DNA of 64,000 bases from Pestalotiopsis fici W106-1 (lineage: Eukaryota; Ascomycota; Sordariomycetes; Amphisphaeriales; Sporocadaceae): contig NW_006917094.1 of the NCBI RefSeq assembly GCF_000516985.1, positions 1,178,001 to 1,242,000 of the forward strand, in the 5' to 3' direction. The translations under genes were made by a program, and so were the position numbers. Of the stretch, positions 36,624 through 49,358 are shown piece after piece (position 1 is the stretch's first letter; each line of letters opens with the position of its first letter). The notes under the pieces are model-generated. The model saw only the letters and a list, made by a program, of their open reading frames with translations. It was not told where the DNA came from and searched no databases.

Positions 36624-38226
36624 CTAACCAACGGTACCAGAGTTATCAGCACAGCTAAATGCGGAGCCAATCTCGCCAGAAGCGTAAGCTGCCTTGATGG
36701 AGAGCACAGTCGAGTACCTATTGATAGTTTCTTGTTAGTCATCCAACTCCAATGGAATGCCGGAAAAGCCATGGGACAACTTACGTTCCACCAATGCAGA
36801 TGAACAAGCCGAGAACGATAAGGAAGCAGTGGAATCCGTACTGAGCCTTTTGCCAGAGACTTCCCTTTCTGTATGACGAGAAATCATACAGCCACAGGAC
36901 GCCGGGGATACTAATGGCCATGGGCGCAAAGCAGATGGAGCCCGTCAGGGCAATCAGGTAGTTGAAGATGGCAATGGCCTCGGCGAGGATAAAGGCAACG
37001 ATGCCGAGGGAAATGGAACAGCCCAGCCACGTTACCCAGTGCGTCACGGTATTGGCCTGGAGGTGCTTGGTGCCGCGCAGGATGCGCACAAACAAGTACT
37101 TGGCCGCTACGTGCTGGTACAGACAGCCACTGACAATGAGACCGATCAGAGCGATGCCGTATGCCACCTTTTTCAACGTGCCGCCGGCGCTGCCCAGCGA
37201 AGGGTTGGCTACCCATTGGCCGCACCATCGGTAGACGACCAGCGAAAAGGACAGGTACATGGCGAGGACCAGTCCCATGCAAATGTACAGAGACTTCTTG
37301 TAGTCACGAGGGTTACGCATCTCGGAGATGACTGGGAGGAAGGCAGAAGTTCCGGCCGAGGAGACGAAAATGGTTGCCGTCGCCGTCATGCCGGCCACAA
37401 AGCTCGGGTACGCAATGGCGTAGTAACCGAGCTCGTAGTCGCCCTCCTGCGGCGCGGCGGCGGGACGATCCCGCAGCGTCACGCCAATGACGACGACGAG
37501 GATGGCGATGAAGATGGAGAAGAAGCCGACCCAGGTGAGCCAGCCGATGTTGCGCAGGGTTCGGACCGACGCCGCCGCCGTGATGATGACGAACGAGATG
37601 AACGACCACCACACTGTGCAGGCGGCGTGGTCGGAGAGCGCGTTGAAACCGACTGACAGGCCGACGATGCCACTGCCCGTGCAGAGAATATAGGCGACCA
37701 GGTAGAGGAAACCAATGAGCTCCTTCAGCGCGACACCACCGACTTTTTCTCCCATATCCGCCAGAGCTGTTTTATTCACGTTAGCATTTGTGTTTGCTCG
37801 CCCGCTAGATAAGGATGGCTTGAAACTTACAGTGACATTCTGGGTGCCTCGTCTTGAAGTTACCCTGAAGGACGGCAGTGTCTGTGAAGATTGCGTCAGC
37901 AGCAGTCCACATGATGATAAAAGAGTATCTCTCTTACAAGTATTCAAGAGTTGCCAGCCTACAACGGACAGGGCGCCGCCAACAGCACCCTAGCTGTACA
38001 TGGCCGTCGGGATGGAGAGGACACCAGTCGCAAAGATGATCTTGAGAAAGATGATAGTCGCCCGCTGCCAGCTCACATTCCGGAAATCGACGCCATCGGC
38101 ATTCTTCTGAAACACCTCGTGGCTCTCCAGCTCGGCCTCCTTCAGTGAGCCATTGCCGTCGCTCACGGCGGGTGTCGCCGGCGAGATGTCGAGCTTCTCG
38201 TTCTTGGCTTCCGACGTGGTCGCCAT
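36624..38226 (-). pseudogene. Amino-acid permease (AAAP family) with in-frame stop
   Basis: Multi-pass amino-acid/proton symporter of the AAAP (Aa_trans) family. Exons in coding order are 38226-37938, 37881-37831, 37766-36785 and 36717-36624; all are GT-AG and in frame, for 471 codons. At codon 79 (37992-37990) the frame has TAG where related proteins normally have a Leu codon, within MYS-stop-GAVGGALSVVGW at the end of the first membrane segment. The rest of the gene, including about ten more membrane segments and a C-terminal block GEIGSAFSCADNS, is intact. No intron can remove the stop. The gene is thus a recent pseudogene, a readthrough gene, or the base is a sequencing error. The swainsonine cluster has a transporter (SwnT), but distance gives no reason to equate them. 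Confidence 0.82.
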
Positions 38227-41200
38227 GATCACTGTTGTGAATTAATCAGTCCCTTCCCGAGTCCGGCTGGAAAGCAAGTGTCGTCGATTTAAGATTGGCC
38301 CTGGGCGTGGGTTGGGGATCGCAGAGTCCTAAATGTGTGGTTGCAACGAGCGGCAGGGGGAGCTTCTTGCAGGTATTTATCATGTACCACGGACCAGTTA
38401 GAGATTGGCGGCGGTGGTGGCACCCCAACCACTATCATCATATCTACGCATGTACATCATGACAATGAGAGGCACCAGTCCAGACTCTTGTGGAACTGAT
38501 CGGAGCCCTGCGAGAGGGCATGCGGAATAGTGACCGCAAAGACAAGGGGCGGCTACATGCTCCCAAGGCCATTATCATTTCAAAGTGCAGCTTTCAGTGT
38601 GTTATCTCGAGATCCTAGGGTAGATCTGCCCAGGAACACCCAAGCTCTGGGCAAGATAGCAAGCTCTACGTCCAATCAGAGATGTGCTCGGTATAAGAGC
38701 TGGAGAGGTGATATCGGCAGATACCACAGTAGACTGCTCTACATGGGGGCTGCAAGTAGTATCTAATCCGACAGCTTTAACGATTTGGTACCAAGATCGA
38801 CGCCATAAATGCAATAGACACGGCCAGTTATTCGGAACGAGTGGAGATACGGAACCATGAGTTGTCGGCCGCAGGCTTGGGTATTGGGTTGTTGGGGTCG
38901 TGAATGGGGGTTGCATATCTCTTATCAGCGCTGAGAGCGATCGGCACGTCCGATGGAGCACGGGGGAATTGGATAAGGGCACACACTTTGCGCTGCAGGC
39001 TGACGATGACTTTTCCCAGTACGGACAAGCTATGCTTCAAAATCATTATCAATAACGAATTCATGACCCTTTTCATTGTCTTTCATAGTCCACCCAACCT
39101 CGACGGGCTCGCATTACTTGCATTGGTGGTGCATGCGGCCACGCGCAAACACGTTTCCACTATCCATAATCCTACTATAAACTTAAAAGAACAACCCCGA
39201 CCCGGTAGACTGGTTCGGCTTCTAGTCCATCTGTCAAACAACGTGCGCATGCAAGGTTCCGTAAGGCTTTTATCTGTAAAGGGTCAAGTGTTTCCTGGTG
39301 TACGGTAGATAGTCTTTGCTCGATTGATCATGTATCGTGCTTATCGCGTGGCAATGTCGGGCATCATATCATTATTATAATCGACCAGGCTCCAGACAGA
39401 ACACTAGTGTAAGTGGTTGAAGTACGGGCACGGGCCATCTTTCTTGTCTTCAATGCTATTATATTCCAGTGTGCCCTTGCTGGCGTCGTCGACATGTTGC
39501 AAGTCTTTTTGATACACTTGCCTCTCATACTGTTTTCACACCAACACGGGCGACCTTGTATTCCACTGTCATGGAAAGCTTGAGAAATCCCGAATTCGAG
39601 GAAAGTGCTTCCATGCTTGGCTAACAATCACAGCTTTAATTGTCACCGAGATATCCTTCAACCCAACTCGACGTCGGCACGCTCGAGAGACGCGAATCGT
39701 CAAGCTAGCACCCGTCGACTAAGGGACAAAAAATATAAGCAATGTCTCTACCACCGACAGAAGCCGTGGCATAGCTATCATTCCCGTCATAAACCCGACT
39801 GGCATCCAAACGACTTGCAGTGGCCATACACAAAGGCTCCTGAACCTGGCAGGTCTCGTCCGCATGCGCGGTCTCCAAGGTCTTTACGACAACATGGAAA
39901 ATAATATTTGGAGACAAATAGACCACGGAGAATCTCTTCCCGTTCTGCTATTGGATGTTGGCACACACAATACCTAGATGCTTTGTATCGCATTAGAAAA
40001 TAACAATTCGCCCCCCCTGTATCGCGTTGTCTATGGGCATTGACGCCAGCATGGGAAACCATGAAGGGGTATCATTTGGTTGCCAACGAATCTGGTGTCG
40101 GATGCGTGAACTAATCGATAGGGTATTCATATTCTTGTCAGGTCGTTGGTTAGTACAAGGTACGCACCGAAAATGATGGAAGAACTGATGGATGGAAAGT
40201 AAACGAGTGTCGTATCGATCTGACTGGCTAAAAAGACTGATGCTGATCGTGCAAGGTGATCACTCAATCTAGCATGTCAAAACGTACCTAGGTTAGGTAG
40301 CTACGAAAGTGGGATGTGGAAGAAGATGGAAAAGCCGCTGTGGCTGCGGTGGTATTGTACTACTGGTAGCACCTAATGTTAGTGTGTTGTGTAGTACTAG
40401 ACAATTCTCCGTCGTACTGGAGGTTGAGCAGGACCTCATCAGCACTGTGTAGTCAACTTGTATTTATTCGTACAGCATGGGCTGTTTCTGAAGCTCCCCT
40501 CATGGTAGTCTCATCCCCGTGTTCAGTAGATGGTAGCGATGCGCTTTCTTGCAATAGATTCTGGTCAATCTGAAGCAAATCAGCCGAATAAGTGCTAGAC
40601 CGCCATGGATCGAATCACGTTGATTTGATACTTGGCAGCCTATGCAAGTCCGTAACCAATCTTGTAAACACCACTCCCCAGCTTGTGATTTAGTTTTGCC
40701 TTCCATTCCGGGGACTAGTATCGACCTGACATGAAGCAACCACCATGGGGATAAGGTTCTCATGTCCCGCCCCGCATGATTTTCATATTTTCCCTTTTCA
40801 TGATGTTGACACCCTTTCCAATGTGGAAGTTTTACCCTGTCAATGCCGAAATGTAGGAGGCATGGAGTAGTAGTGAATAAGGAGAATAATTGTCCAGACT
40901 GCAGCATCATGGTGTGGTCCTCATCGCCCCAATTTGAACCGCTTTCTGGCGCCAGGATTGCTTTATACCTTGGTCGTCAAGACACTATTCGTCGTCGCAC
41001 TTATACACCTACATCACCACAAATCTATCATAGAATGCATCCCGAAATGTACCCAACAAATGATGGGCTGTCTGTGCACCATTGACAAATCTCGGCCTTG
41101 TCTGATCATGCGTATTAACATGCTCCACGAAAGTTCATCGATGGGCTTGCACAAGCAACCGCACGGACGCCTTGGTGAAAAGAACATTCAGGTCACGATT

Positions 41201-43004
41201 CTGTGAGATGATGTCAATTCACAGGCTCAGAGAAAACCAGGTAGCCTGAGGTAGACTGGACTCCAGCAAACAACCCGCAAAAATAACCATAGATCTTGGT
41301 TTCCGTGACTTTATTTTGCCTTTTTTACCCCAGACACGAGACCCCAGGGCCCACACGCCAGATGCCGCTACTGTATGTCTGATCGACCCGAATGAGGGGG
41401 GGCAGCCCTGCGACAAGACACCCTTATTTCTTATTTCCCCCTCTCGTCCTCGTCTTGAGATCTACGGTTCGTTTTCCGGTATAGATGAATTAGAGTCGCC
41501 GATTGGACGTGCGATCGAAACTCGATTGACTCCAAGCCACAAGTCGTGCCGCGCATGTCAGAGCGTCATTGGTTTGATTGGACGTGTCGTCATTATGCCG
41601 TGGCTCGTGCAGCGAAATTATTCACAGGATACGTTACGATTTACATGTTCTCTACACAAAATTATCCTCCAAATGACTGTACCGAAATTCTGAATTGTAA
41701 AAAAGTATCGTGGTTTCGAAAAACAGAATCACTCATATTTTCAGTATGGTACTTCAGCCACTGGACGTCGAGATGATCTCCTCTTGGTCGTATGTCAACA
41801 GAGTATGTTTGCCGATGTAAGCGAGCATTGCGTCAGTGCCTTGTTCTAGACTCTTCTGAGGATGTGTGAAGACTTCTTGTTCTATTCTGCCAATGCGACT
41901 ATACTGTGTAGTGAGTAGCTAATGCCTCGATCCTGCTTAATCCAGTTTCTTGTCTGGGGGATCGACGTTCTCAAGTAAGGTAGCTTGGGTAGTAGTAATT
42001 GCCTGCTTCATAATTTGGACCCTGATTTGCCAATGGAGTCATCCACGAGTGAACACATTCAGTTCTCTCTGTCAATTTCCCTCTGGCTGCAGAAAATGAC
42101 CCTCCAAGATGCTGTCAGCGTCTCACCGAGCCACGCCCAGACGCCGGTAGTTGGGTCGCAGGCTTGAGACCTTGCAGGGCTTTCACCAGGCTACGAGCAG
42201 ACGGCCAAGCTTTTTGGGCGTCGCTAGCCGGCTCCGCACTTACCGTTTCAGTGATCTGGTGCGCTGTGACTGGCTGCTCAGGCCCTTCTCGGATCCCTGT
42301 AAATTGTATGTTCGAGGCACTAAAATCCTGTTTTAGTGGTATGACCTCACACGACAACCACGAAAGCAAGAGGACAAAGAAATGAAGAATCTTCTTTGGC
42401 GAATCGTCGTCCAACATGTTGTCTTGCATGATCAACCTTCCAAGTCGGCCAGGTATCCGTGACACGACTGATGCCCCGTTCAACGCGTGTCTTTCGGCTG
42501 TGCTCTTGACGCCCGACAAGTACCAGTCACCAATGCCCTCCCGCACAGCCCCGGCTGGCCAGTGCTGGGGCTATCCAGAACCAGAAACAACGAGCACACA
42601 CGCATCTTTCCGTAGGACGGATGTGCGGCTTTGGTACAATTTGAGAAATGACTCCAAACAGGAAAGTAGGCAATGCCTCGTGCCCTGCTTGGCGACTGGT
42701 TCGAGGCGCCCCCCCTAGTCAATGGGCGTCATTCGTCATCTCGTGCGAGTGACGCAGACCTTGTTTGGCTGAGTTACCTGGGCAGGTAGGTAGTAAAGTG
42801 AGTGAGTCCTGATTGCCGATAAATACGTGTGCCGCAACCTGCCATATCCTGTTTCTGTCTTTCTATAGTCGACATTGTGCAACAAATCCTTCAGCCGAAA
42901 CAGTCAGCATCAGCTTCTCAGTAGCCTTGCCAAGGGCACTGCCACCAAAGCGATACAACCATAAGCTACAACCACTTTCCAAGTGAACGCCTCCAACCGC
43001 CAAA
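38227..43004. other. 4.8 kb gap with no supported gene
   Basis: Open frames of up to 143 codons occur (for example 42115-42546 on the - strand and 40500-40910 on the - strand), but none resembles a protein I know and none shows a clear exon chain. TAGGTAGG-type motifs occur near 40285 and 42785. The last 200 bases are the promoter and leader of the MARVEL-type gene. Confidence 0.4.
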
Positions 43005-43487
43005 ATGATCTTGACTGATCTCTTTGCCATGATCCTCCGCCTCGCGGAGCTGGTCTTTGCCGCTATTGTTGCCGGTATCAACGGCGCCTATCTCCACTCG
43101 GTACACAACACCAGCAGCTGGTCCCAGGGACGCTTCATCTACACTGAAGTAGTGGCCGGCCTCGCCATCTTCCTCGCGCTGATCTGGCTCCTGCCCTTCT
43201 CGGGCAGCTTTGTCCACTGGCCCGTCGACATCTTCATCTCGATCCTGTGGTTCGTCGCCTTTGGCCTCATTGTCAACCTCTTGGGCGGCTCCTGCGGAGG
43301 CGCCTTCAACTGGGACAACATTGCCCTCCGCGGCAACGACCAGTGCGGCAAGTGGAAGGCCGTCATTGCCTTTGCCTTCCTGTCTGCCATTTGCTGGCTC
43401 GTCTCTGCCATTGTTGGCATCATCTGGGTCCGCGACCACGAGCGCCGCGAGTACCGCCGCCGCACCTGGGGTCGCAGCCGCGTCTAA
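43005..43487 (+). CDS. MARVEL-type four-pass membrane protein
   Basis: Small integral membrane protein of 160 residues in one exon. Four hydrophobic segments are visible at about residues 8-30, 45-66, 74-96 and 123-146, with a basic tail (HERREYRRRTWGRSR). A Cys-Gly-Gly containing loop (SCGGAFNWDN and DQCGKW) lies between segments 3 and 4. The pattern fits fungal MARVEL/membrane-associating proteins, a group that includes Nce102, which organises plasma-membrane eisosome domains. ATG 43005 has a good context (CCAAAATGA). The family call is from topology and pattern, so an exact orthologue is not claimed. Confidence 0.8.
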   Translation: MILTDLFAMILRLAELVFAAIVAGINGAYLHSVHNTSSWSQGRFIYTEVVAGLAIFLALIWLLPFSGSFVHWPVDIFISILWFVAFGLIVNLLGGSCGGAFNWDNIALRGNDQCGKWKAVIAFAFLSAICWLVSAIVGIIWVRDHERREYRRRTWGRSRV

Positions 43488-46400
43488 GCGGTATATACCA
43501 TTTACGACACAAAAAGCATGAGCGACCTACAGGCGCGCATTGCTGTACGAAATGCATGTCTAACTTCATGACGACGAAATAATTATCAGCATCCAAAAAA
43601 CTATCAGTTCCTTTACCTGTGACGCATGGGTTCTACTCAATTGGGATCCCAGGTGGCGCAGGTCCTGTACATTATTCACCAGCACGAGTTACGATGATGG
43701 GAGTTGAGGTTTGCTTTGTTTCGAGTTACTATTATACCAACCACCCTTGGATGGCCATATCCACATATAACGCTGCGCGTTGAAATTGATACCTCTTGAT
43801 ACCCCCTTTTACCAATATCTACTCTTAATACAACATAATAGTACCATATTTACAAGTCCATACGTGCACGTGTTTGTTACAGTGTCAATCTTCGTGGAAT
43901 GGGCTATGCCTCTCGGACCACGAAGTAAGTATAGGAAGTGTTATTTGCACAGTAATGCAGTTAAATGTAGCCCTTCTCTATATTTTGAGGATGTGACTAA
44001 TATTCGTGCCATTATCTAGCGCAAGATGTCCTGAAGTGGTGATGATTGTGGCACAAAAAGATGAACGAGCCTCGCCCCGTCACTCTATTTGCGTGAGAGG
44101 GACAGCCTACCTGGTCTGTTCACAAGTACACTATTTGCTCTTTTTTCATGACATGTAATTCCTGTTGTAATGAATAATTGTTATTGAGATAATAGCCATT
44201 CAAAAGCTACGCGAGTAAATACCTATCCTATCAATTGACAGCGCGAAAACACTCTCCAAACTTGTACGATTTGCTCGCATTGGTCTGACATGGCAAGCAT
44301 TGTGTGCAGAGCAGCCAATTATGTCGCAGTCCACAAACCAGAGTTAGGTCCAACAAAATGTTGATTCATTACATTACCCGAGTACTTTTCATAGTAAGCA
44401 GGGTGACATGTTGTACCATGAAATTCCGTGGTGTTATGGTATTGGAGACCTTCGGGCGCGTACACGTCTGTGTATACCGGGTATGATCCATACCTAGTTA
44501 TGAGGCTTACAGTCCGTAGGTCATGTCAAGGGGATGGCCCGCGACGTCTCACATGTGGCGTTACTTCTATGACATGGGGGTTATTTTCACCGCTGTTACA
44601 CATAAGCGAAAATCTAGCGTACATGCTTGCTTAGGGAATAACAATATGCCAGCACTGAGAGCTGAGTGTGAGGACCGATCTATCATTGTATTCAGCGATG
44701 CACGGACGACTGAAAAAGTTTGAGAAAAAACGTATCGGGCGAACAATAGATCATCATGAAAGCGACGTCTATGCATGACCAGCCACGTTTTTCTAATGTC
44801 GCGGCAGCTGCCGGCCGAAAGTTGAAGAGGCAGGCTGTGCCTCGGCTTTGAAAAGATGGTAGTCGCTTTGGTGCTGGTGATAATAGTGAGAAGGTTTTGG
44901 TCTGTAATCCCGAGCCAGCAACCAAAAACCTGGTGTGAGCAAAGTAAGGTACAGTTAACCGAACGGAACATGCAGCGCTTGGGGAGTTCCCGTCAACCTT
45001 GCCTGTTCCTACCGAGATCACGGGGTCTGTGGTCAGGGGTGCAATCGCCGGGAAGGAAGGGGGAAGTTTACCAGTTTTCTGCAAGTCCCAGGTTTTAATC
45101 GGCAGGTTCCCTAGAGAGGATCATGTATTATTCTGCAGCCGTGCTGACCGCCATCAATGGTTTGCCATGAGGGCAGGAAATCTCACACACACATTAAGCG
45201 ATTATGGACATGGACAAAGAATGACGAGAGTGAAGCAGGGACTTGAAGCAACACAAGATTTCCAAGCCAAGCCAGTCCAAACTTGCCCGGGGGTGAGGCA
45301 GGTGCCAGTCCCAGCGCCGGAACATTTTCACCGGCGGCCAAATATGTATCTTTGCCCCACGGTGCCGCTATTCCGATATTACGGGGTACGTGCCCTGTAT
45401 CGGACATGGGCAGTTGCCTTGCTTTCAGCTTGTTTTCTCTGGCTTGGGGATTCAAGTCTTCCACTTGCTCGCTTGTCTGGTGTCCGCCGTGTACGAGATA
45501 CGTACATCCCAGGCTGTGGCTAATGACGGCATTCCGTCGTGTTGTGTCTACCTTGCGGCCATGTTCAACGATCAGTGATCGGTTGCATTAGCCACGTATT
45601 GCACAATACCTTGGGAGGATCTGCTGATGCCTCACGGGACCTTTTTTTTTTTTTCCTTGTTGATCTAGGTCTCGCCTGTTTCACTGAAGAGCCAAGCCCC
45701 GTTGCGGCAAATCCCCAAACCTAGTAGTGCTGCAATAAGAATTGACTTTGTTCCATGGCAGAAACGCAAGCAAGAAGGAAGATTTCGCATTCGAGCATCT
45801 GCGTAATAACGCTAGTACTAACCCAGAACTCCATGACGGCATTTGGCGGGGTGTTGAGCACGACCTTGCGTAAGAAGAGCTATAGGTGACGCCACAGCGC
45901 CACATCTTTCCCCACGTCTAGCGTGCTTCCAGCCACGATCTGCGAGACCTGTTCCCCTTTCTACTGTTGCAACGGGAAGCCGGCAACCCGCTAGGGCTGA
46001 TCTACCGTGCATCCAGGGTGGGGCAGTTTTGAGTGGATGGCCAGTCTAGAATGAGCGTCATTCCGACGACGCATCTCTTTGGGGACACGACGACAACTTG
46101 TGCCTTGTTTGTATGCACAACAAGGACAGTTCCCACCTGTCGTCAATCGTATTTTGTGCATAATGGAGAATGGAGAAAACCTCTTGAGACGGGTCTAGGC
46201 TTTCGTAGTCTGACATTTCGTTGCTTGTCTAGTTTGGAATTGCCTTGATTTTTGCAAACATTTTCCCCGGCCGGAGCTTGCGACCTACATTAGTGTCTTG
46301 CTGGAGTACTCATGCCTCGCCCCGATACCTCATTCGATGCCGCTTGGACAATAACAAGATCTATGTGCCTTGGCCAAGTTGAAGCGGTACCTTGGGCCTT

Positions 46401-47448
46401 TGTCTTGCTGTGGCAATTTTGAATGTGCTGTTCCACAAGGGCATGTCTAGGTCTTGGTTCGTGAGCAACATGGCAGACGAGGCATGCGTGAACATCAAAG
46501 CCTACCGGATCAATTGAACGCAAGCTGTTTGCTCTTTGGCTCTATGATAGTGTACTCAATAGACCAGCACATCATGCTAACATAGCGCTCGAGGCGTGAG
46601 TATTAGCTACGAGTAGTCCTCCTGTACTCCACGATCTAACCATATTCCTCCCCCATCATCTGCTGCATTTGAGCAGACTAGCAACGTGCCGCTGTCAAGT
46701 CCGAGCTTGGGGAAACTGGAGCGCCTATCTATGTAGGGTCGTGTATAGTTGAACACCTTGATACCTAGGCAAACTTGAGCGCAAAACATGATGTCCGGTC
46801 GCCATGTGACGTTCGGGCAGCCAAGTTCAAAGTGCAAGAGTACATGCCTACATCCATGGATGGGGGTTACCTCGTAAAACCTAGTTCCCAACCCCGCTAC
46901 CTATAGTGCACTATGTACACTACACACAACACATAACCGTTCGGCCCTGGAAGAATGTTTGAGATTGGAACAAGCTTGTCTCCAGCCATCGGGTGTTTCC
47001 ACTCTGGCGGTTCAGCCCCATATGGGTACTTGCACAATTGCAAGCGTGGGTGAAGTTATTAGTGTACGTACCCCATCTTCTGCAATGTACACTAGCTGTT
47101 ACCAAAAACATGACGATGTATGACATCAGAGCCTCGAATGCAACAAGCAAACGCCAAATGTGCTTGCATCTTGTTACTCAGTAGTAGCTCCGTGTCGTGA
47201 TGTGACTACTGTATGTTGTTTTGTATGTAGGTAGGTAGGTAGCAATCTACTTGTGCACCTTCCCTGAGCTGCCTCGAAGCCAAATACTTAAGAAACCCAA
47301 ATTCCTCCTCCATGACGACTTCTTCTGTTCATCATTCCACACTACAATCATAACACAACACTCGACTCATAGTCACCTCTACTTTCAATCCAATCATATC
47401 TACACACTTCTCACCAACACATCTTCTCACATAAACAAATCATCCAAA
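43488..47448. other. 4 kb gap with no supported gene
   Basis: No convincing gene on either strand. A 13-T run lies at about 45642-45654. A perfect tetranucleotide run of GTAG units lies at about 47226-47242, some 200 bases upstream of the hydrophilin-like start. The 5' leader of that gene from about 47330 is CA-rich and G-poor. Confidence 0.4.
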
Positions 47449-48399
47449 ATGTCGAACATTATCAACAAGGTCAAGGACGCCCTCCACTCCGACAAGGACA
47501 AGACCCACGAGGCTCCCCAAGGCTCTCACGGTCCTCACAACTCCAGAGTTGCCAACACTGCCGACCCCCGTGTCGACAGCGACCGTGACCACCGCGCCAA
47601 CCCCACCACTCACTACGGTGAGGGTGCTGCTGCTCGTCCCCATGAGGGTGTAGGCTCTACCGGTTTCGGCTCGACCGGTACACACACCGGAACACACACC
47701 GGTGCCCACACCGGCACTCACGCCGGAGGTATTGGCTCCACTGGCGCCTACGACACAGCCGAGGGGTAAGAGCAACCCCTCCGTTTTGATTGGAAAATAT
47801 ACTGACTCCGACACTATAGTGTTCACGGTCCCCACGGATCCCGCATGGCCAACGCTGCCGACCCCCGTATTGACTCTGACCGCGACCACCGTGGCGCTCC
47901 CGGCCACACTACCGGCTTGGGCAGCTCTGGTCTCGGTAGCAACACCCACTCTGGCATTGGCGCCACCGGTACTCACGGTACACACGGTACCCACTCCAGC
48001 GGCCTGACTGGCTCAACTGGCTACGGCTCCAATGCCCCCGAGGGTACTTACGGCACACACAACTCTCGCGTCGCCAACGCCGCCGACCCCCGCATCGACT
48101 CTGACAGAGACCACCGCGGCACTGCTGCTACGTCTCACGTCGGTCCTGCTCAGAACACCGCCGGACCCCACAAGTCTGACATGTTGAGTAAGTTGCCACA
48201 TCGATACCGTGACGATGCTGTATCGTATCGATGATATTATCGATGTCATTGATATCGATACGACATCGAATCGATTCCAAAATTGATGAAATGGGACTTC
48301 GATAGCTAATATGTGACTATAGACAAGGTTGACCCCCGTGTTGACAGCGACCTCGACGGCTCCAAAACTGTTGGCAAGGATCAAACTCACCGCTACTAG
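47449..48399 (+). CDS. Repeat-containing hydrophilin-like protein
   Basis: A 253-residue, highly hydrophilic, Gly/His/Thr/Ser-rich protein expected to be disordered; function unknown, but composition is like stress or desiccation hydrophilins. Exons are 47449-47765, 47820-48187 and 48323-48399, all GT-AG. The N terminus MSNIINKVKDALHSDKDK could form an amphipathic helix. A unit reading SRVANxADPRVDSDRDHR occurs three times (about 47540-47597, 47836-47892 and 48061-48117) and a shorter fourth copy, KVDPRVDSDLDG, ends the protein. Between copies 1 and 2 is a run of short THTG/AHTG repeats. The third exon completes the last unit. No signal peptide or membrane segment. Confidence 0.85.
48188..48322 (+). 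repeat. Intron with clustered ATCGAT palindromes and hairpin
   Basis: The second intron of the hydrophilin-like gene carries five ATCGAT palindromes within about 80 bases. TCGTATCGAT at 48223-48232 is perfectly complementary to ATCGATACGA at 48254-48263, so a 10-bp stem with a 21-base loop is possible in the transcript. Confidence 0.6.
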
Positions 48400-49358
48400 A
48401 CACTGCGATTGGGCAGAGGTAGAGCTACTTGAACGCTCTAGATTGATGATACCCTAGCGAATTGACAGTCCTGTCAATTGTATAATATTTAGCATGACCT
48501 AATGAAATCATCTTTCACGATCAAACACTCTTTTAATTTCATGATGCGGCCAATGACCTGAGAATTTGACTGACATTTACCGTGATCATTCCAAGAACTC
48601 TCACAATGGTCATACTATGGACATTGTATGAACTAGATGCAGTGAAGATTCGAGCGTGGGATTACTACCTGGTACTTATCACATGCAATTAAATGCATCG
48701 TAGCAAATCTTGGTGGCTGATATTGCATCTATCAGGAGAGTGGCAAAGCGCCTACCCATCAACACTACCCATGTGATGTGGGATTAAAAGTAGATCGGGA
48801 CATATTCGCCCCTCATTCTCTATTAAGCTATATTCAGCCAATACTTTTTTTTTTCTTTTTAAAAAAAAGATTTGCTCAAACGTTTTACTACTTACTTGTC
48901 CAAATGCTCCTGTATGTCTGGATATGTCCAATTCTAATAGCCAATAGTGCAAGTTAAACGACATAATGCTATCTATCTAGATCTCGGTTATGATGTTGAT
49001 TCAATCTCACAATTGCCATTCCGTCGTGACAATTTGTTTCCAAAGATGAATAATTCCATCCACAGCAATAGACTGAGAATGATAATACTATTGACCCAAG
49101 TTAGAATTGGAATCAATGTGGTTGTAGTTGTGTGAATATAGACGGTTAGCCAAGGAGCGCCTCGCAAGGGTCGCGTGCCCTGGGCGAAGTCGAGCGAGTC
49201 TAATCGCGAATATATGTTATTAAGATTGTCGTATTGGAAAATTAATGATAACGGCTATATTGTACATCGAAAATCGCATTCGTTATGCGTTTCCATCCTC
49301 ATCGATTGATGCATTCTCCCCCCTTTTCAGTGTAAATCATCAAGCTGTGCCAGTTTGA
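48400..49358. other. AT-rich intergenic
   Basis: Two 3' ends face each other. The stretch is AT-rich, with a T run and an adjacent A run at about 48845-48870. No gene is supported. Confidence 0.4.

Noticed and set aside
36624..38226. Naming the amino-acid permease SwnT
   Set aside because: It is 15 kb from the synthase with unrelated genes between and carries a stop; family membership alone is not enough.
42115..42546. 143-codon open frame on the - strand
   Set aside because: No recognisable domain, no exon chain and no conserved-looking segment; chance is a sufficient explanation.
49140..49205. GC-rich patch in AT-rich DNA, considered as a tRNA or other structured RNA
   Set aside because: No cloverleaf pairing and no TTCRANNY-type B box could be found.
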